This document shows positions 26,901 to 36,112 of a stretch of 64,000 bases of DNA, one piece after another. The notes under the pieces are model-generated. The model was given only the letters and a program-made list of their open reading frames with translations. It did no database searches and was not told the DNA's origin. The stretch's first letter is position 1; each line of letters begins with the position of its first letter. This DNA comes from Ectocarpus siliculosus (Eukaryota; Sar; Phaeophyceae; Ectocarpales; Ectocarpaceae). The stretch is taken from contig FN648501.1 of NCBI GenBank assembly GCA_000310025.1, forward strand, positions 62,001 through 126,000, given 5' to 3'. A program made the position numbers and the translations under genes.

Positions 26901-29900
26901 AGATGGATCAATCTTTGGTGGCCGGCGGAAGTTGGCCAAAACATCGCTTCCGACGAGTGCGCCTTCGAAGCTGGGGCAAGTGGCATCGGCGCCTTGGTAT
27001 TTGTGGGCAACCTTGCGCTGGTCATAGGAATCCTTCTTGCCATATTCTTCATGCACGTGGCGGCGGTGTCCGGAGTGGAGGCACTCTGGTTGACGAAGGT
27101 GAACAACTCGACAATCTGCGCCTTTTTTCCGTCACCAACTACGTGGGGTATCGTGCATTGTAGCTCCGCTCTAACCCCCCGAACATGAGCTCCGAGGCAC
27201 GAAGATCAACTTCGGCACCCAATCAGCACCTCGCTGTTAAGGCCATTGGCACGGTGCACGTCGGTTACAAATCTCGTTCGTGTGAACAATGCAACAGCCC
27301 ATTTTCCCTGCCCTGTTTCCGATCGATCCTCAACTTTTGCCGATGCAGAAACGCGCCCGGGAGAACCTAGACGCAGCACGCCGTCGTGGCGCCCCTATCG
27401 GCGAGTTGCAGGCTCGACTCAGAGGCGGAAGGATTATATGCCGGACGAACCCGGATCTCGCTGATCCCAGCCCGTTCGCCCGCCAAGCGCCCCAACCCTC
27501 TGGAACCCCCTCCACGTTACACGAAGAAGAGTCCGACATGAGTGACGAGGAAGAGGGAGGGCGAGGGCTTGTGCCCATGCGCAGCGAGAACCGGCTGAGC
27601 CCGGTGGCGACGTGCCGGGAGCACTCTACATCGGCCTGGCTCCATTTCCCGCACGTGGAGCTGGTGTTCCTGTTTTTCGCGTTCGAGGGGGCCGTGGCGT
27701 CGTTCGCTTCTGCAATTCGGAACTCTGAGTGCCCAGAGATTTTCTACACGGCGATAGCAGCGATGGTGAGCTTGAGAGCCCCTTGATGGGCTCCCGAGGT
27801 TTGGCCCCAGAGGTGCTATTTTGCTTGCCATGACCTCGTGGCCGAAGGAATACTGGTTGTAAGTTTAGTAGGTTCTATCGCAGCCACGTGCAGCAGTTTC
27901 GGGGGATTTTGATATGTACCTCGAGTGCTAGAAGCCCAGACAAGATCCAGGGCGACTTCCGCCGAGAAAAATGGTCGGCACTGCGATTTGCACGGTGGTA
28001 AAAGTAAGGAGTTCGAGTCACACCGTTGCGTTTCACAAACACTCGCCTTCCTCTTTCCCAATGCCCCTTCCATGTTGTGTTTCTAATCCCGGTTTCACGA
28101 AAACAGGTCTTGTACCCGCTGTTGATGTTCGTGACGGTCTTCCGCACCCTGCTCGTCCGGGTTCGTCCCAACGTGCTGCTGATCTTCAAGACGTATGCCG
28201 AGGACGGCACGAACGGCGATGCTCCGAGCCGCGCGGGTACGCCCCGCAGTTCTAGGCCCGTCACCCGGCCGTGTGATACGCGGATAGAAGGGGGTGGGAC
28301 GGTGGAGAATCGCCCTACACAACTCCGGGTGCAGGGTTTATTATTCTGCTGTTGCTCTGCTTGTCCCCGCGCCTCTAACTTGGCCAAGACTTTCGAAAAT
28401 ATGGATCTTATCACCGGCCCTCAAACACTCCACCAGGTGGCCTCCTCTCCCGGTTCAAGAGCAGCTGGGCGGAAAACTACAGCCTGTTCTCCTGGGCAGA
28501 CAAGGGGCAGTGGGAGACTGTCCAGACGCCAGACCGCCAGGTCAGCAGAGAGGGCGACTGGTTCCGGATCGGGTTCGAGCCGGTATTCGTGGACTACACC
28601 AAGAGGGGGACTTGGTTCATTGTGATTTCGCTCGTGGAGGTAAGTGGGACTCGCCTGCGGGTTCGGTCTTGGCATGTTGTTAGCCATAACGAGAGCGCCG
28701 AATGAACGTGCTCCACCGAGCCCGAGGAGGTCCGTTGCAAATGGAGAATAGTAGATTCGAACTTTTGACCTACGTTAGGTGAAACGTATCTGTACGGCGG
28801 GGTCGGCTTGAATCATGTCAGCCGGGTTGTACTTGTCGCGCTGAGATGGTTTCGGCATCGGAAACAGCCTTGACTATAGTGTGCGCGAACGACCGGTGCC
28901 TGCTATTGCAAGTCTCTTCGGTACTACCAAGACAACTGCTACTTAAGTCTCAGAATAATTTCACCGAATGCCTCTTGCCCTTCCCCGCCCTCTTTATTCT
29001 CTGCAGTGGGCCGCTTTCGCCTTTGTCGGGGTGATGATTGAAAACAGCGTCGTACAGCTTGTCCTCTTCTGCGGCCTACATTCTGTGATGTTCTTTATCC
29101 TCATGTTCCTGAAGCCCTTCGCAAACAGGTGATAAGGCGCATACGACCCCAACTCGAGCAAGCCATCGCATGTATGTGGAATTTGCATTCCTGGATAGTC
29201 TGAGACGTTATTTGTGATGACTCACCCTTTGCAGCGGTGCGCAGCCTTGTGCTACGCTCCCGTCCCCAGCAAGCATCTTCGTGGGTCGTTACGCTGGACT
29301 GTTCAAGCAGATCCGGCGACGCCTATCCTGCATTGTCCACATGACCAACTGTGACTAAAATCCTTACACCCCCGACACTTGAGTGCATATTTTTTGGAAC
29401 TGATTCGAGAACAGACCTTGGCGCCTCTTTGCGTCACGGTTCCGCCTTGCGAAAATACATTGTGGGGTCTGGGTTGCCAAGCTCAACGACCACGCCGTCT
29501 ACCTTAGTAGAGGTTTGAGGCGAAGATCTCGTTCTCTTCTACGCATAGCGCAATGCCAACTCAGTACTCGTGCTGCATCTTTGATTAATGCAGTGTTATC
29601 AACAACATTGAAGCATGCGTGACGGCCATCGATGCCATCAGCATGGGAGTATTCGCCGCTTCGGCCCTTTGGTGGGAGGGAACGAACAGAGCGGCGCACT
29701 TGAACACGTCCGTGGTTGTTCTGCAGCTGCTTTCCCTCTTCGGTGAGAAACGCTGCCTTGCGTAGATGTGGTGCTCTCCACTACTTCTATGTAACGCATG
29801 AAAGAACGACCATCGATCTGGTAGAAGCCATGCACCAGCTCGACAATTGCACCAATTAGAGGTTTGCAGGGCTTGTGTTTTAGCGGCACGACTAGGGTGG

Positions 29901-30664
29901 CTCGACACTCGTAGTACCAGCAGATCTCTCAGAGGGCGGGTACAATTGTGTTGGACAAATCAACTCAATCTCCCGCCTGTGCTGCTCTCAAGGCTTACCC
30001 CAGCAAGCAAAGGAAGCATGCCAAGAATTATTCGCCCTTTTTGACCAACACGTTTGTTCTCGTCATTCGTATTGCTCAATTTCTCAACTATTGCGCAGCT
30101 CTGGTCATCCCCGTATACTTGGACGCTGTGACAATCGTGATGGGAGCTATTCGCAACCGCATACGAAAAGCCTTGGGCAAGACCGGGCACGAGGTAACGT
30201 TAAATGACTACACGAAAACGTGGCATGTATTTACTTGCCATAAGGCCCTGCGGCCATTGTTCCGAGGCATGCCTCCTTTTTCGACTGAATGCACAGTTAC
30301 CAGCCGTCGCCGCAGTGGATGCTTGACGGCAGCGGAGAAGCTACCGTTTCAGGATCATTTATGGGATTCCCCCGACTTCGCAACCTTTCTTAACATACAC
30401 CGTGGATTGACATATTACATCTCAGCCGTGCCACGATAGAAGCGAACCAACTAAATCGTTTCTTCAAGAACGATCGCACAGCAGTGGTGCCAACCCTCCG
30501 ACTATGGGGTTGTCCTCGAACCCTGCTTCCTCGAACCCTGCTTACTTTTGAAAACGATAACGTGCTTTCCCCAGCTGTTACAAACCGCCGTTCGCATCGT
30601 GGGCCAGATCCGTTCATTGGCTAAAACCACGAAGTTCGTGCGCTTCAACCGGTCGCGTGCGTGA
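260..30664 (+). CDS. Giant Pro/Thr-rich stalk plus nine-segment membrane protein (5' partial)
   Basis: Seen: 60 intact mini-exons (260-20955, coordinates under the array entry) join in phase 1 to exons 21164-21238, 21563-21868, 22231-22305, 22945-23193, 23603-23677, 23978-24223, 24592-24666 and 24979-25259. These join to ten membrane-domain exons: 25496-25672, 26346-26533, 26903-27098, 27349-27765, 28107-28236, 28437-28639, 29007-29128, 29594-29742, 30099-30193, 30575-30664 (TGA). Every junction keeps frame, giving about 2,070 residues. The N-terminus lies upstream of the window. The first two thirds is almost only Pro, Thr, Ser, Ala and Gly, probably an O-glycosylated extracellular stalk. 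The last ~590 residues hold about nine hydrophobic segments, with an acidic/basic loop in exon 27349-27765. Inference: a cell-surface receptor or channel. The order of segments recalls Pkd2/FLC-type TRP-like proteins, but I cannot assign a family. Weak points are the GTCGCG/GTCGTG donors after 21868, 23193 and 24223, and one GC donor after 7951. Confidence 0.72.
8919..9116 (+). pseudogene. Truncated mini-exon unit
   Basis: The unit begins with a normal acceptor and the first ~22 nt of the mini-exon, then runs into unrelated sequence without the second half of the exon or a usable donor. The next exon follows after only 198 bp instead of about 345 bp, so roughly 150 bp spanning the exon end and intron start were lost. 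Because the neighbouring exons are both phase 1, skipping this unit leaves the reading frame intact. Confidence 0.7.
21164..25259 (+). repeat. Four duplicated two-exon stalk modules
   Basis: Four copies of a ~1 kb module each hold a 75 nt exon (21164, 22231, 23603, 24592) and a longer Pro/Thr/Ala-rich exon (21563-21868, 22945-23193, 23978-24223, 24979-25259). The short exon encodes a 25-residue unit around the motif TETPIP; the long one starts near VTVAPGATAAPA. The introns are recognisably duplicated too, e.g. a stretch ending CACCTTTCTGTTTCATTC before each 75 nt exon. All exons are phase 1 on both sides except the last, which ends in phase 0 to join the membrane domain. Copies differ by internal deletions of whole codons in the long exon (102, 83, 82 and about 94 codons). 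These exons are part of the giant gene. Confidence 0.82.
22326..22645 (-). mobile_element. 320-bp insertion with (CAA)n tail, probable SINE or LINE 3' end
   Basis: Comparing the intron after exon 22231-22305 with its paralogue after 24592-24666 shows a clean 320-bp insertion. The intron reads ...CCGACCATG then TGTGGCC... in the empty copy; in the filled copy the insert lies between these and ends in CATG, giving a possible 4-bp target duplication. On the minus strand the insert ends in six CAA triplets, a tail typical of some non-LTR elements. No coding potential is visible. The class is an inference; the insertion itself is seen directly. Confidence 0.55.
25970..26046 (-). repeat. tRNA-like sequence, possible SINE head
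   Basis: On the minus strand this stretch has a box A-like TGACTGAGTGG near 26,036 and a perfect box B GGTTCGAACC at 25981-25990, with about the spacing found in tRNA genes. The arms do not fold into a convincing full cloverleaf by eye, so a tRNA-derived SINE or tRNA pseudogene is more likely than a functional tRNA. It lies in the first intron of the membrane-domain part of the giant gene. Confidence 0.35.
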
Positions 30665-31009
30665 TTGCTCCCTCAGCTGACAGACGAAGAGCGGGAGGCC
30701 CGACACTACATCCGCAGCTATACCCGACGGCAGTGGTGCGGAACTTGGTGCACCATGCTGAGGCACAACGTCTTCGCCTGCGCGAGAGACACTAGCGAGG
30801 GTGTCCGCAAGCCCCGCTTCACCACGGCCGCGCGCTCGGGACCGTACCCGCCTTTGGACCGGAGCAAGCAGGCGGGCGGAACGGAAGACGGCGGTGGCCC
30901 GCCCCGCCGCCCGAGTTGCAACGCCGTCGGCACCGCCAACACTCCTGTAATCGTGATTTCGGACAGGAAGGAGGCAGCGGGATACGCGTGGAGTGATAGC
31001 CTTGGCTGA
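30665..31009 (+). other. Open in-frame extension after the giant gene's stop codon
   Basis: Directly after the TGA at 30662-30664 the same frame stays open for 114 codons to a TGA at 31007-31009. The segment is GC-rich and encodes a basic, hydrophilic, protein-like sequence beginning LLPQLTDEEREARHYIRSYT. It could be a former cytoplasmic tail cut off by a recent nonsense change, a read-through extension, or chance in GC-rich DNA. A 20-nt stretch from GTGCGT to CTCAG could mimic an intron but is too short to be credible. Confidence 0.35.
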
Positions 31010-32835
31010 TCTCGTCATTCTCGTGGTGCGTCGGCTCCACCGCGTCAAAAAGAGCCCATTCGAACGAATGTTTCCCCGGCAGGCGTGGTTCCCACGCCCT
31101 CGAAGGGAGCTCTTCACAACCTTAGGCAAACTAGAACTCTGTGGGGAACCGATCCGGGCGCGGGTGTCCTGAGATGAAGGAAATCACACCAAGCAGTGAG
31201 TTGATGAGCATGGGGACGGGAGCGGACAAAGGTGGTTTCGATTCGGCGGCGTGGGGCTCGGGCGGCAGAGCGCCTTTCGCGATGGTCCTCCTGCGGTGTC
31301 CCTCTTTCCGTTTGTCTGGCCCCACACGTCCGCCACGATAATTGCTGAAGTTCAGGATTCGTGCGCGGGTCTGGAAGGGTTGGCCTGCGTGCGGTCACCT
31401 AAAGAGGTTTCGCTTGCTAAAGGTCTTCCCGTCATTCGCCTGGGCAATGGCATTGTATCAGTACCCCGTATATCACGGAAGAGGGTGGCGACGACAAGGA
31501 TAGTCCATATAATTTAGCGACTACAACGGAGACTTAAATCCCCCTCTGAGTCGAAAAGAAAAAATAATCTGTCGGGGTTGGGTTGTGTGGGTGGATGGTT
31601 TCGGTTTGGGTTGGAGAAGAAAGCGTGACGTGCGGAAGGTGTCAAGGTGTAACAACAGAAATGTGAAAGATTGTGTGGGTTGTGGGTAGGGGGCGTTAGC
31701 CCCGTGGTATAGGAGGGCAAAATAAGGAGCGACGTGTTCCTGTGATTGGCTGTCCACTTCTTTATGATGACTGTATTGGGAACATATCCGTGCAGCAGTT
31801 GTTTAATAAGGAGACGAACGCCCTTATTGGTCCGTCCTTGTGATACTCGCAGCAGGTGGGCGTAGCCTCCAGGCAAAACGGATGGTTTGGGCGTCCCCTC
31901 GAATATTGTAACCTCCTCTTGGAAAGCCCATGCATTCGAAAGCCTGCTTTGAAGCTCAGGAAGTTGTGTGAAGGGCCTTCACTCAAAGGGCACACGCCAG
32001 CTTGTTCCCATAGTTTTGTGGTAGGTCTGGAACTATGTGCCATTGTTGTAACGGGAGTTATACACATGCCCGTGTTGTTGGATCGCTTTGAATCGATCGT
32101 CACACGTTGTTGGGGGTGAGAGTATATGGATATGGATATTGTCTCTTTGTTTCCAAACCATTCGTGTCGCCATCGGCCGGACAGTCGTAAGGTCAGGGTG
32201 AACGGAGGCTGGAATGTCGGCGAGGATGCACGTTCTCTTCGTACGTGCGGCTTATTTTTTAGGTCCTGGTTGATGTGCAATTTAAGTTCGGGTCATGTTG
32301 TTTGTGCCAGGTATTTACATCATCGTTTGATGATCAAACGTCACTGAAAATACCATCCTAATGTACGTGTGTAGGATTAATTCCACCACAGAGCCGTGGC
32401 GTGCGATATCGTCTTTATTTGAAGGAATGAATGTATAGATAGCCCAATTTGGATATGTAGCTGCAATGCCTGGATGCGAGTGGCGCATGCTTGACGGCAC
32501 GGGTAGAGAGTATTTCGCTATTTCCGAAACGCGATCGAAAGTTGAATACTTGAAATACATATGATCGTCAAAACACGCCGTTGAGATGGCGCGCTTTTGG
32601 CAGCAGTACGAGTGCTTTACTGCTGTGAGGTGGCATATGAAGTGCGAATCTTGCTCCGATGGTAAAGAGCACCAATTTCTGATATAGCCGCCTGTCTGTC
32701 TAGTCTGCAACGCCGACTTTCGCGATTGTTCGCTCTACAAACCGAAGGACTACTGCTGTAGTCTATGTAAGCTTGCTTGCCGTCTTCGTACTGCCGTCGT
32801 GTGAGGAATGCTGTCTCGGGGCATTGTGTTTGGTG
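31010..32835. other. Intergenic, no gene seen
   Basis: Short ORFs on both strands overlap one another and show no recognisable protein. From about 31.5 kb the composition becomes AT- and GT-richer. A CTACTGCTGTAG motif sits at 32750-32761. I see no RNA gene or further transposon ends here. Confidence 0.5.
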
Positions 32836-32869
32836 GTAAATATCAGGGTACACCTCGGGAAAATTCCCG

Positions 32870-33235
32870 CCGTTTTTTTCCCGCCGTGGTGGGCGGTCCC
32901 GGTACTGGCGGGAATTACCGCCACATTCGGTGGTACCGGGAACCGCCGAAGGCGGTACCGCCGAAAAACGAAAAACCGCCGACCGCCTAAAAAGTACCGC
33001 CACATTGCAGTACCGCCGAAAAAGTACCGCCAAAAAACGAAGTACCGGGAACCGCCTAAAAAGAACCGCCATATTGCAGTACCGCCGAAAAAGTACCGCC
33101 GTACTGCAGTACCGCCAAAATGGTACCGCCAAAACACGAAGTACCGGGAACCGCCAAAAGAGAACCGCCATATTGCAGTACCGCCGAAAAAATACCGCCG
33201 TACTGGAGTACCGCCAAAATCGTACCGTCACTACA
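32870..33235. repeat. Left subterminal TACCGCC repeat cluster of the hAT element
   Basis: Many copies of TACCGCC, often paired as GTACCGCCGAAAAAGTACCGCC-like blocks separated by AACCGCC and CATATTGCAG spacers. Long ORFs on both strands here are translations of the repeat and not genes. Confidence 0.85.
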
Positions 33236-33472
33236 GTTTTGCCCTCTAAAGTAGCATAGGGCACTAACTCCAACGCCATGTCTCGCGCAGAACAGTGGTT
33301 CGAGTCCAACTGGCGTGCGTCTTTGTTCACATTTATTCTTTGTTCTTGTTCTCTTTCGTCATACATATATTATATATATATATATTTTTTTTGGTTCTTC
33401 TGCCTTGTTCCTTTCGGCGGAACCTCTTTCATCTGTCGCCGATCGTCAGCTGTTCGAAACAGCGCTTTAAAT

Positions 33473-33761
33473 AGCCGCGAAGCGGCTGTTGCGGAGCCGC
33501 CAGGCTCCCGCAACAACACGCCGCAGGCGTGTTGCCGGAGGTGATTTTTTATGGATACTTACTTGGTTTTGAAAGGAAATTACGTCAAAAATAGTGTTGT
33601 TATTTAATAATGGCGAGAAAAAGGGCCCCAAAAAAAATTTTCGCCTACGGCGAAATGGACCCCCCCCAAAAAAATATTTCGCCTACGGCGAACGTGTTGC
33701 GGGCTAAAATTTTTCGTTGCGGCAAGCCGCAATATCCATCCAATTGTTGCGCTTCCGCAAC
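33473..33761. repeat. Cluster of short GC-rich hairpins inside the hAT element
   Basis: At least six short inverted repeats with 2-4 nt loops: AGCCGC/GAA/GCGGCT at 33473-33487, a near-perfect hairpin at 33488-33514, CAACACGCC/GCA/GGCGTGTTG at 33514-33534, TTTCGCC/TAC/GGCGAAA at 33639-33655, TTCGCC/TAC/GGCGAA at 33678-33692, TTGCGGC/AA/GCCGCAA at 33717-33732 and GTTGCG/CTTC/CGCAAC at 33746-33761. The intervening DNA is AT-rich. Such small palindromes are more usual in organellar intergenic DNA. Confidence 0.8.
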
Positions 33762-34044
33762 TCCGCAACACCTATCTAAAGCGCTGGTTCGAACACACAC
33801 ATCACACACGCAGCAGTTGCCCCGGCGCCCAGCAGAGCAATGAGCGCGTTAGAGGGGAATCCCGGTGCTACTAGTAGTGTAGGAGATGGGTCTGCTGCTT
33901 TGTCGGTGGCGCGTGCTGCCGGTGATTCTGTGGACGGGAGCGATTCTGTGGATGTGGAATCGGTGGCTACGAGGGAACTAGAGCTAGCTGCAATCCTCAA
34001 GCGAGTCTCGCACCATGGTAGATGCGGGCCGCGGCCAGTCAATT

Positions 34045-34262
34045 TGCCATATTTCAGTACCGCCACCAAAAAACCGCCATATTTGGCAGTACCGGGAACC
34101 GCCTAAAAAAAAACGCCATATTGACGTACCGCCAAAAAAGTACCGCCATTATTGGCAGTACCGGGAACCGCCAAAGGCGGTACCGCCGGAAAACGAAATG
34201 AATACCGCCAACCGCCAAAAAAGTACCGCCACATTGACGTACCGCCCCGCCTGGATCCGCCT
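34045..34262. repeat. Right subterminal TACCGCC repeat cluster of the hAT element
   Basis: The same heptamer and spacer vocabulary as the left cluster, in the same orientation and with slightly different spacers (CATATTGACG, TTATTGGCAG). It ends about 13 bp before the terminal inverted repeat. Confidence 0.85.
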
Positions 34263-34297
34263 AAAAAACTAGTACCGAGGTGTACCCTGGTAAATAT

Positions 34298-36112
34298 GAA
34301 TAACGTCTTGATTAATACGTCGAGAAACAACACACCATCAACTTTCTGTATCAGCACACATTCCCATCATCCATCTCAACAACAGTGTTGAATGTTTGAA
34401 GGAGTCGGGGCCGGGCGGGGACTTCTGTACGAAGCATTAATACCACCGTACGTTGCATAGATAGACTGTATGTACCACACACACACTCCCCGGGGCCGAT
34501 TTTCAAAGCACTAATAATACGTTAGACTGTACTTTTAGTCTACTTTTTGCAGCAAAAACAACAGTTGTTACAGCAGTGCCGAAAATGGTGGCGTTGGCAC
34601 TGGCTATCTATACTACTGCTGTAGCGAGAGTGTTTTCCATTGTTCTTTCTGTGAGGTTTTACTTTCTAGAAAACGCATCGTGGTTGACTCCGGCTTTTAG
34701 AGCGGAGTGTGTGGTACATGCAACCTGGTACGTGTGTGTGTGTGGTACATGCAACCTGGTACGCAGCGGTACTGCTGCTGTGCCTCGCAATTGTTTTTAG
34801 AGATAAAAGAACGCACCTTCTTCATTTTGTTGAACCTTGGTTGGACCCTAGATATTATATGTAAATCGCCCGAGAGACAGCTGCTGTCTGTGTCGATACC
34901 TTACATATGGGCACAGCTCTCTTTCCCTCTCTCTCTGCCCCACAGCCAAGGTGCATGACGTCAACGAGTCTCTAGTAGGTGGCCAGCGAGATTAATCTTG
35001 GGTAGAGAAACCCGCTGTCCATGCCGTGGAGCCGTGCGCTCCTACAGCACATACCATGTTAGACTTTACAGCAGTTATCCCGCCCACCAAGCGCTCCACG
35101 ACACCAAACTGCAACATGTGTTGCGTACTTGAAGGTCTCAAAGACCACAAAATATTTTGTGTAGACTCACGATTGAAAAAGAAAGGTTACTTGTAGCTGC
35201 TTGGGGAACAGCAGACCCACCGGCTGGTCATAACATCACTTTGAATTCATAGCTTGCTATCCTGGACTAGTGTATGACATCTGTGGGGTGCTGCTCTGGA
35301 ATAACACTGATGATGTAACCAATGATATGCGTATGTCGACTATGCCATTGTACTAGATCGGAAGAATTAAAAAAAATACGTACGTGTATAAGGCGTGTGG
35401 TAGTCCAGCGTCCTTGGGCTATTCGCGAATAGCCCGTTCGCGTACGAGCTGACGCAGAACATAAGGAGATGTTTCTGCCGACAAACCAAACACCGAACAA
35501 AACTGAGCACAACTGAAACCACAAACAACACACAACCCTAGCACGGGCACAGGGACAAATCAATCCCTCCTAGATACGACACAAAGGTTTCGCTTCGGGA
35601 TACATCGAACGCGTCTGCCGAATAAATGTGAGAAGAGAGCAGGCAGTTGGTACACACCGAAAGGAGATTGTGGCATCTTGGGATATTTTTTTGGCTGACT
35701 GAGACGAAGCAAGTCCGCTCCAATCTTGAGCGCCGCGTTGTACTTTGCGTGCACAGGAGCATCTTCTTTAGGTTTGCTCGTTTGTCCTCATACCTCTTAA
35801 CTCTTACCATCCAACAGATTCACCTGGGTATCAGCGGCGTCCTCCTCAAGAGTAGCCGGGTCTTTTCAAGTTGCTCGCACACGGGTAGTCTAATCTAACT
35901 TTCAGCATCACAGCAGGCGGTTTGGAGAGACACATCTGTCTGGTGTTTCCTCGTATCAGTTGAACCATGTTCCGACGGGAAACCCCTGTCCGTTTGATGT
36001 CTAAACAGACAGACTCGCCACGTTGCCTCATCCCCACCCAATGGCTACCTGACGCACCGATGCCGTACCCTACCCTTGGCCTTTCCGTCCACAGCACAGC
36101 CGTCTGCTGACG
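34298..36112. other. Intergenic, no gene seen
   Basis: No convincing coding region. A CTACTGCTGTAG motif lies at 34613-34624, and a GGTACATGCAACCTGGTACG block is repeated in tandem near 34.71-34.76 kb. The 3' part should contain the promoter of the F-box gene, but no core element is clear. Confidence 0.5.

Larger units (their letters stand above)
32844..34289. mobile_element. Non-autonomous hAT-type DNA transposon
   Basis: Seen: perfect 15-bp terminal inverted repeats (CAGGGTACACCTCGG at 32844-32858; its reverse complement at 34275-34289), flanked by identical 8-bp target duplications GTAAATAT at 32836-32843 and 34290-34297. Known: 8-bp duplications and ends beginning CAGGG are hallmarks of the hAT superfamily. 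Both ends carry dense arrays of a TACCGCC heptamer, as expected of subterminal transposase-binding repeats. The 1,446-bp element has no intact transposase. A short ORF from 33840 could be a remnant but has no diagnostic motif. The matching ends and clean target duplication suggest a fairly recent insertion. Confidence 0.88.

Noticed and set aside
30614-31129. 171-codon minus-strand ORF
   Set aside because: Arg/Ser/Ala-rich with no motif; it is opposite the in-frame extension of the giant gene and looks like its shadow.
32617-33366. 249-codon minus-strand ORF
   Set aside because: It translates the TACCGCC subterminal repeats of the hAT element (RRYCNMAVLF-type periodic peptide).
33840-34014. 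ORF as the hAT transposase N-terminus
   Set aside because: No BED finger or catalytic motif is visible and it runs into the subterminal repeats; at most a remnant.
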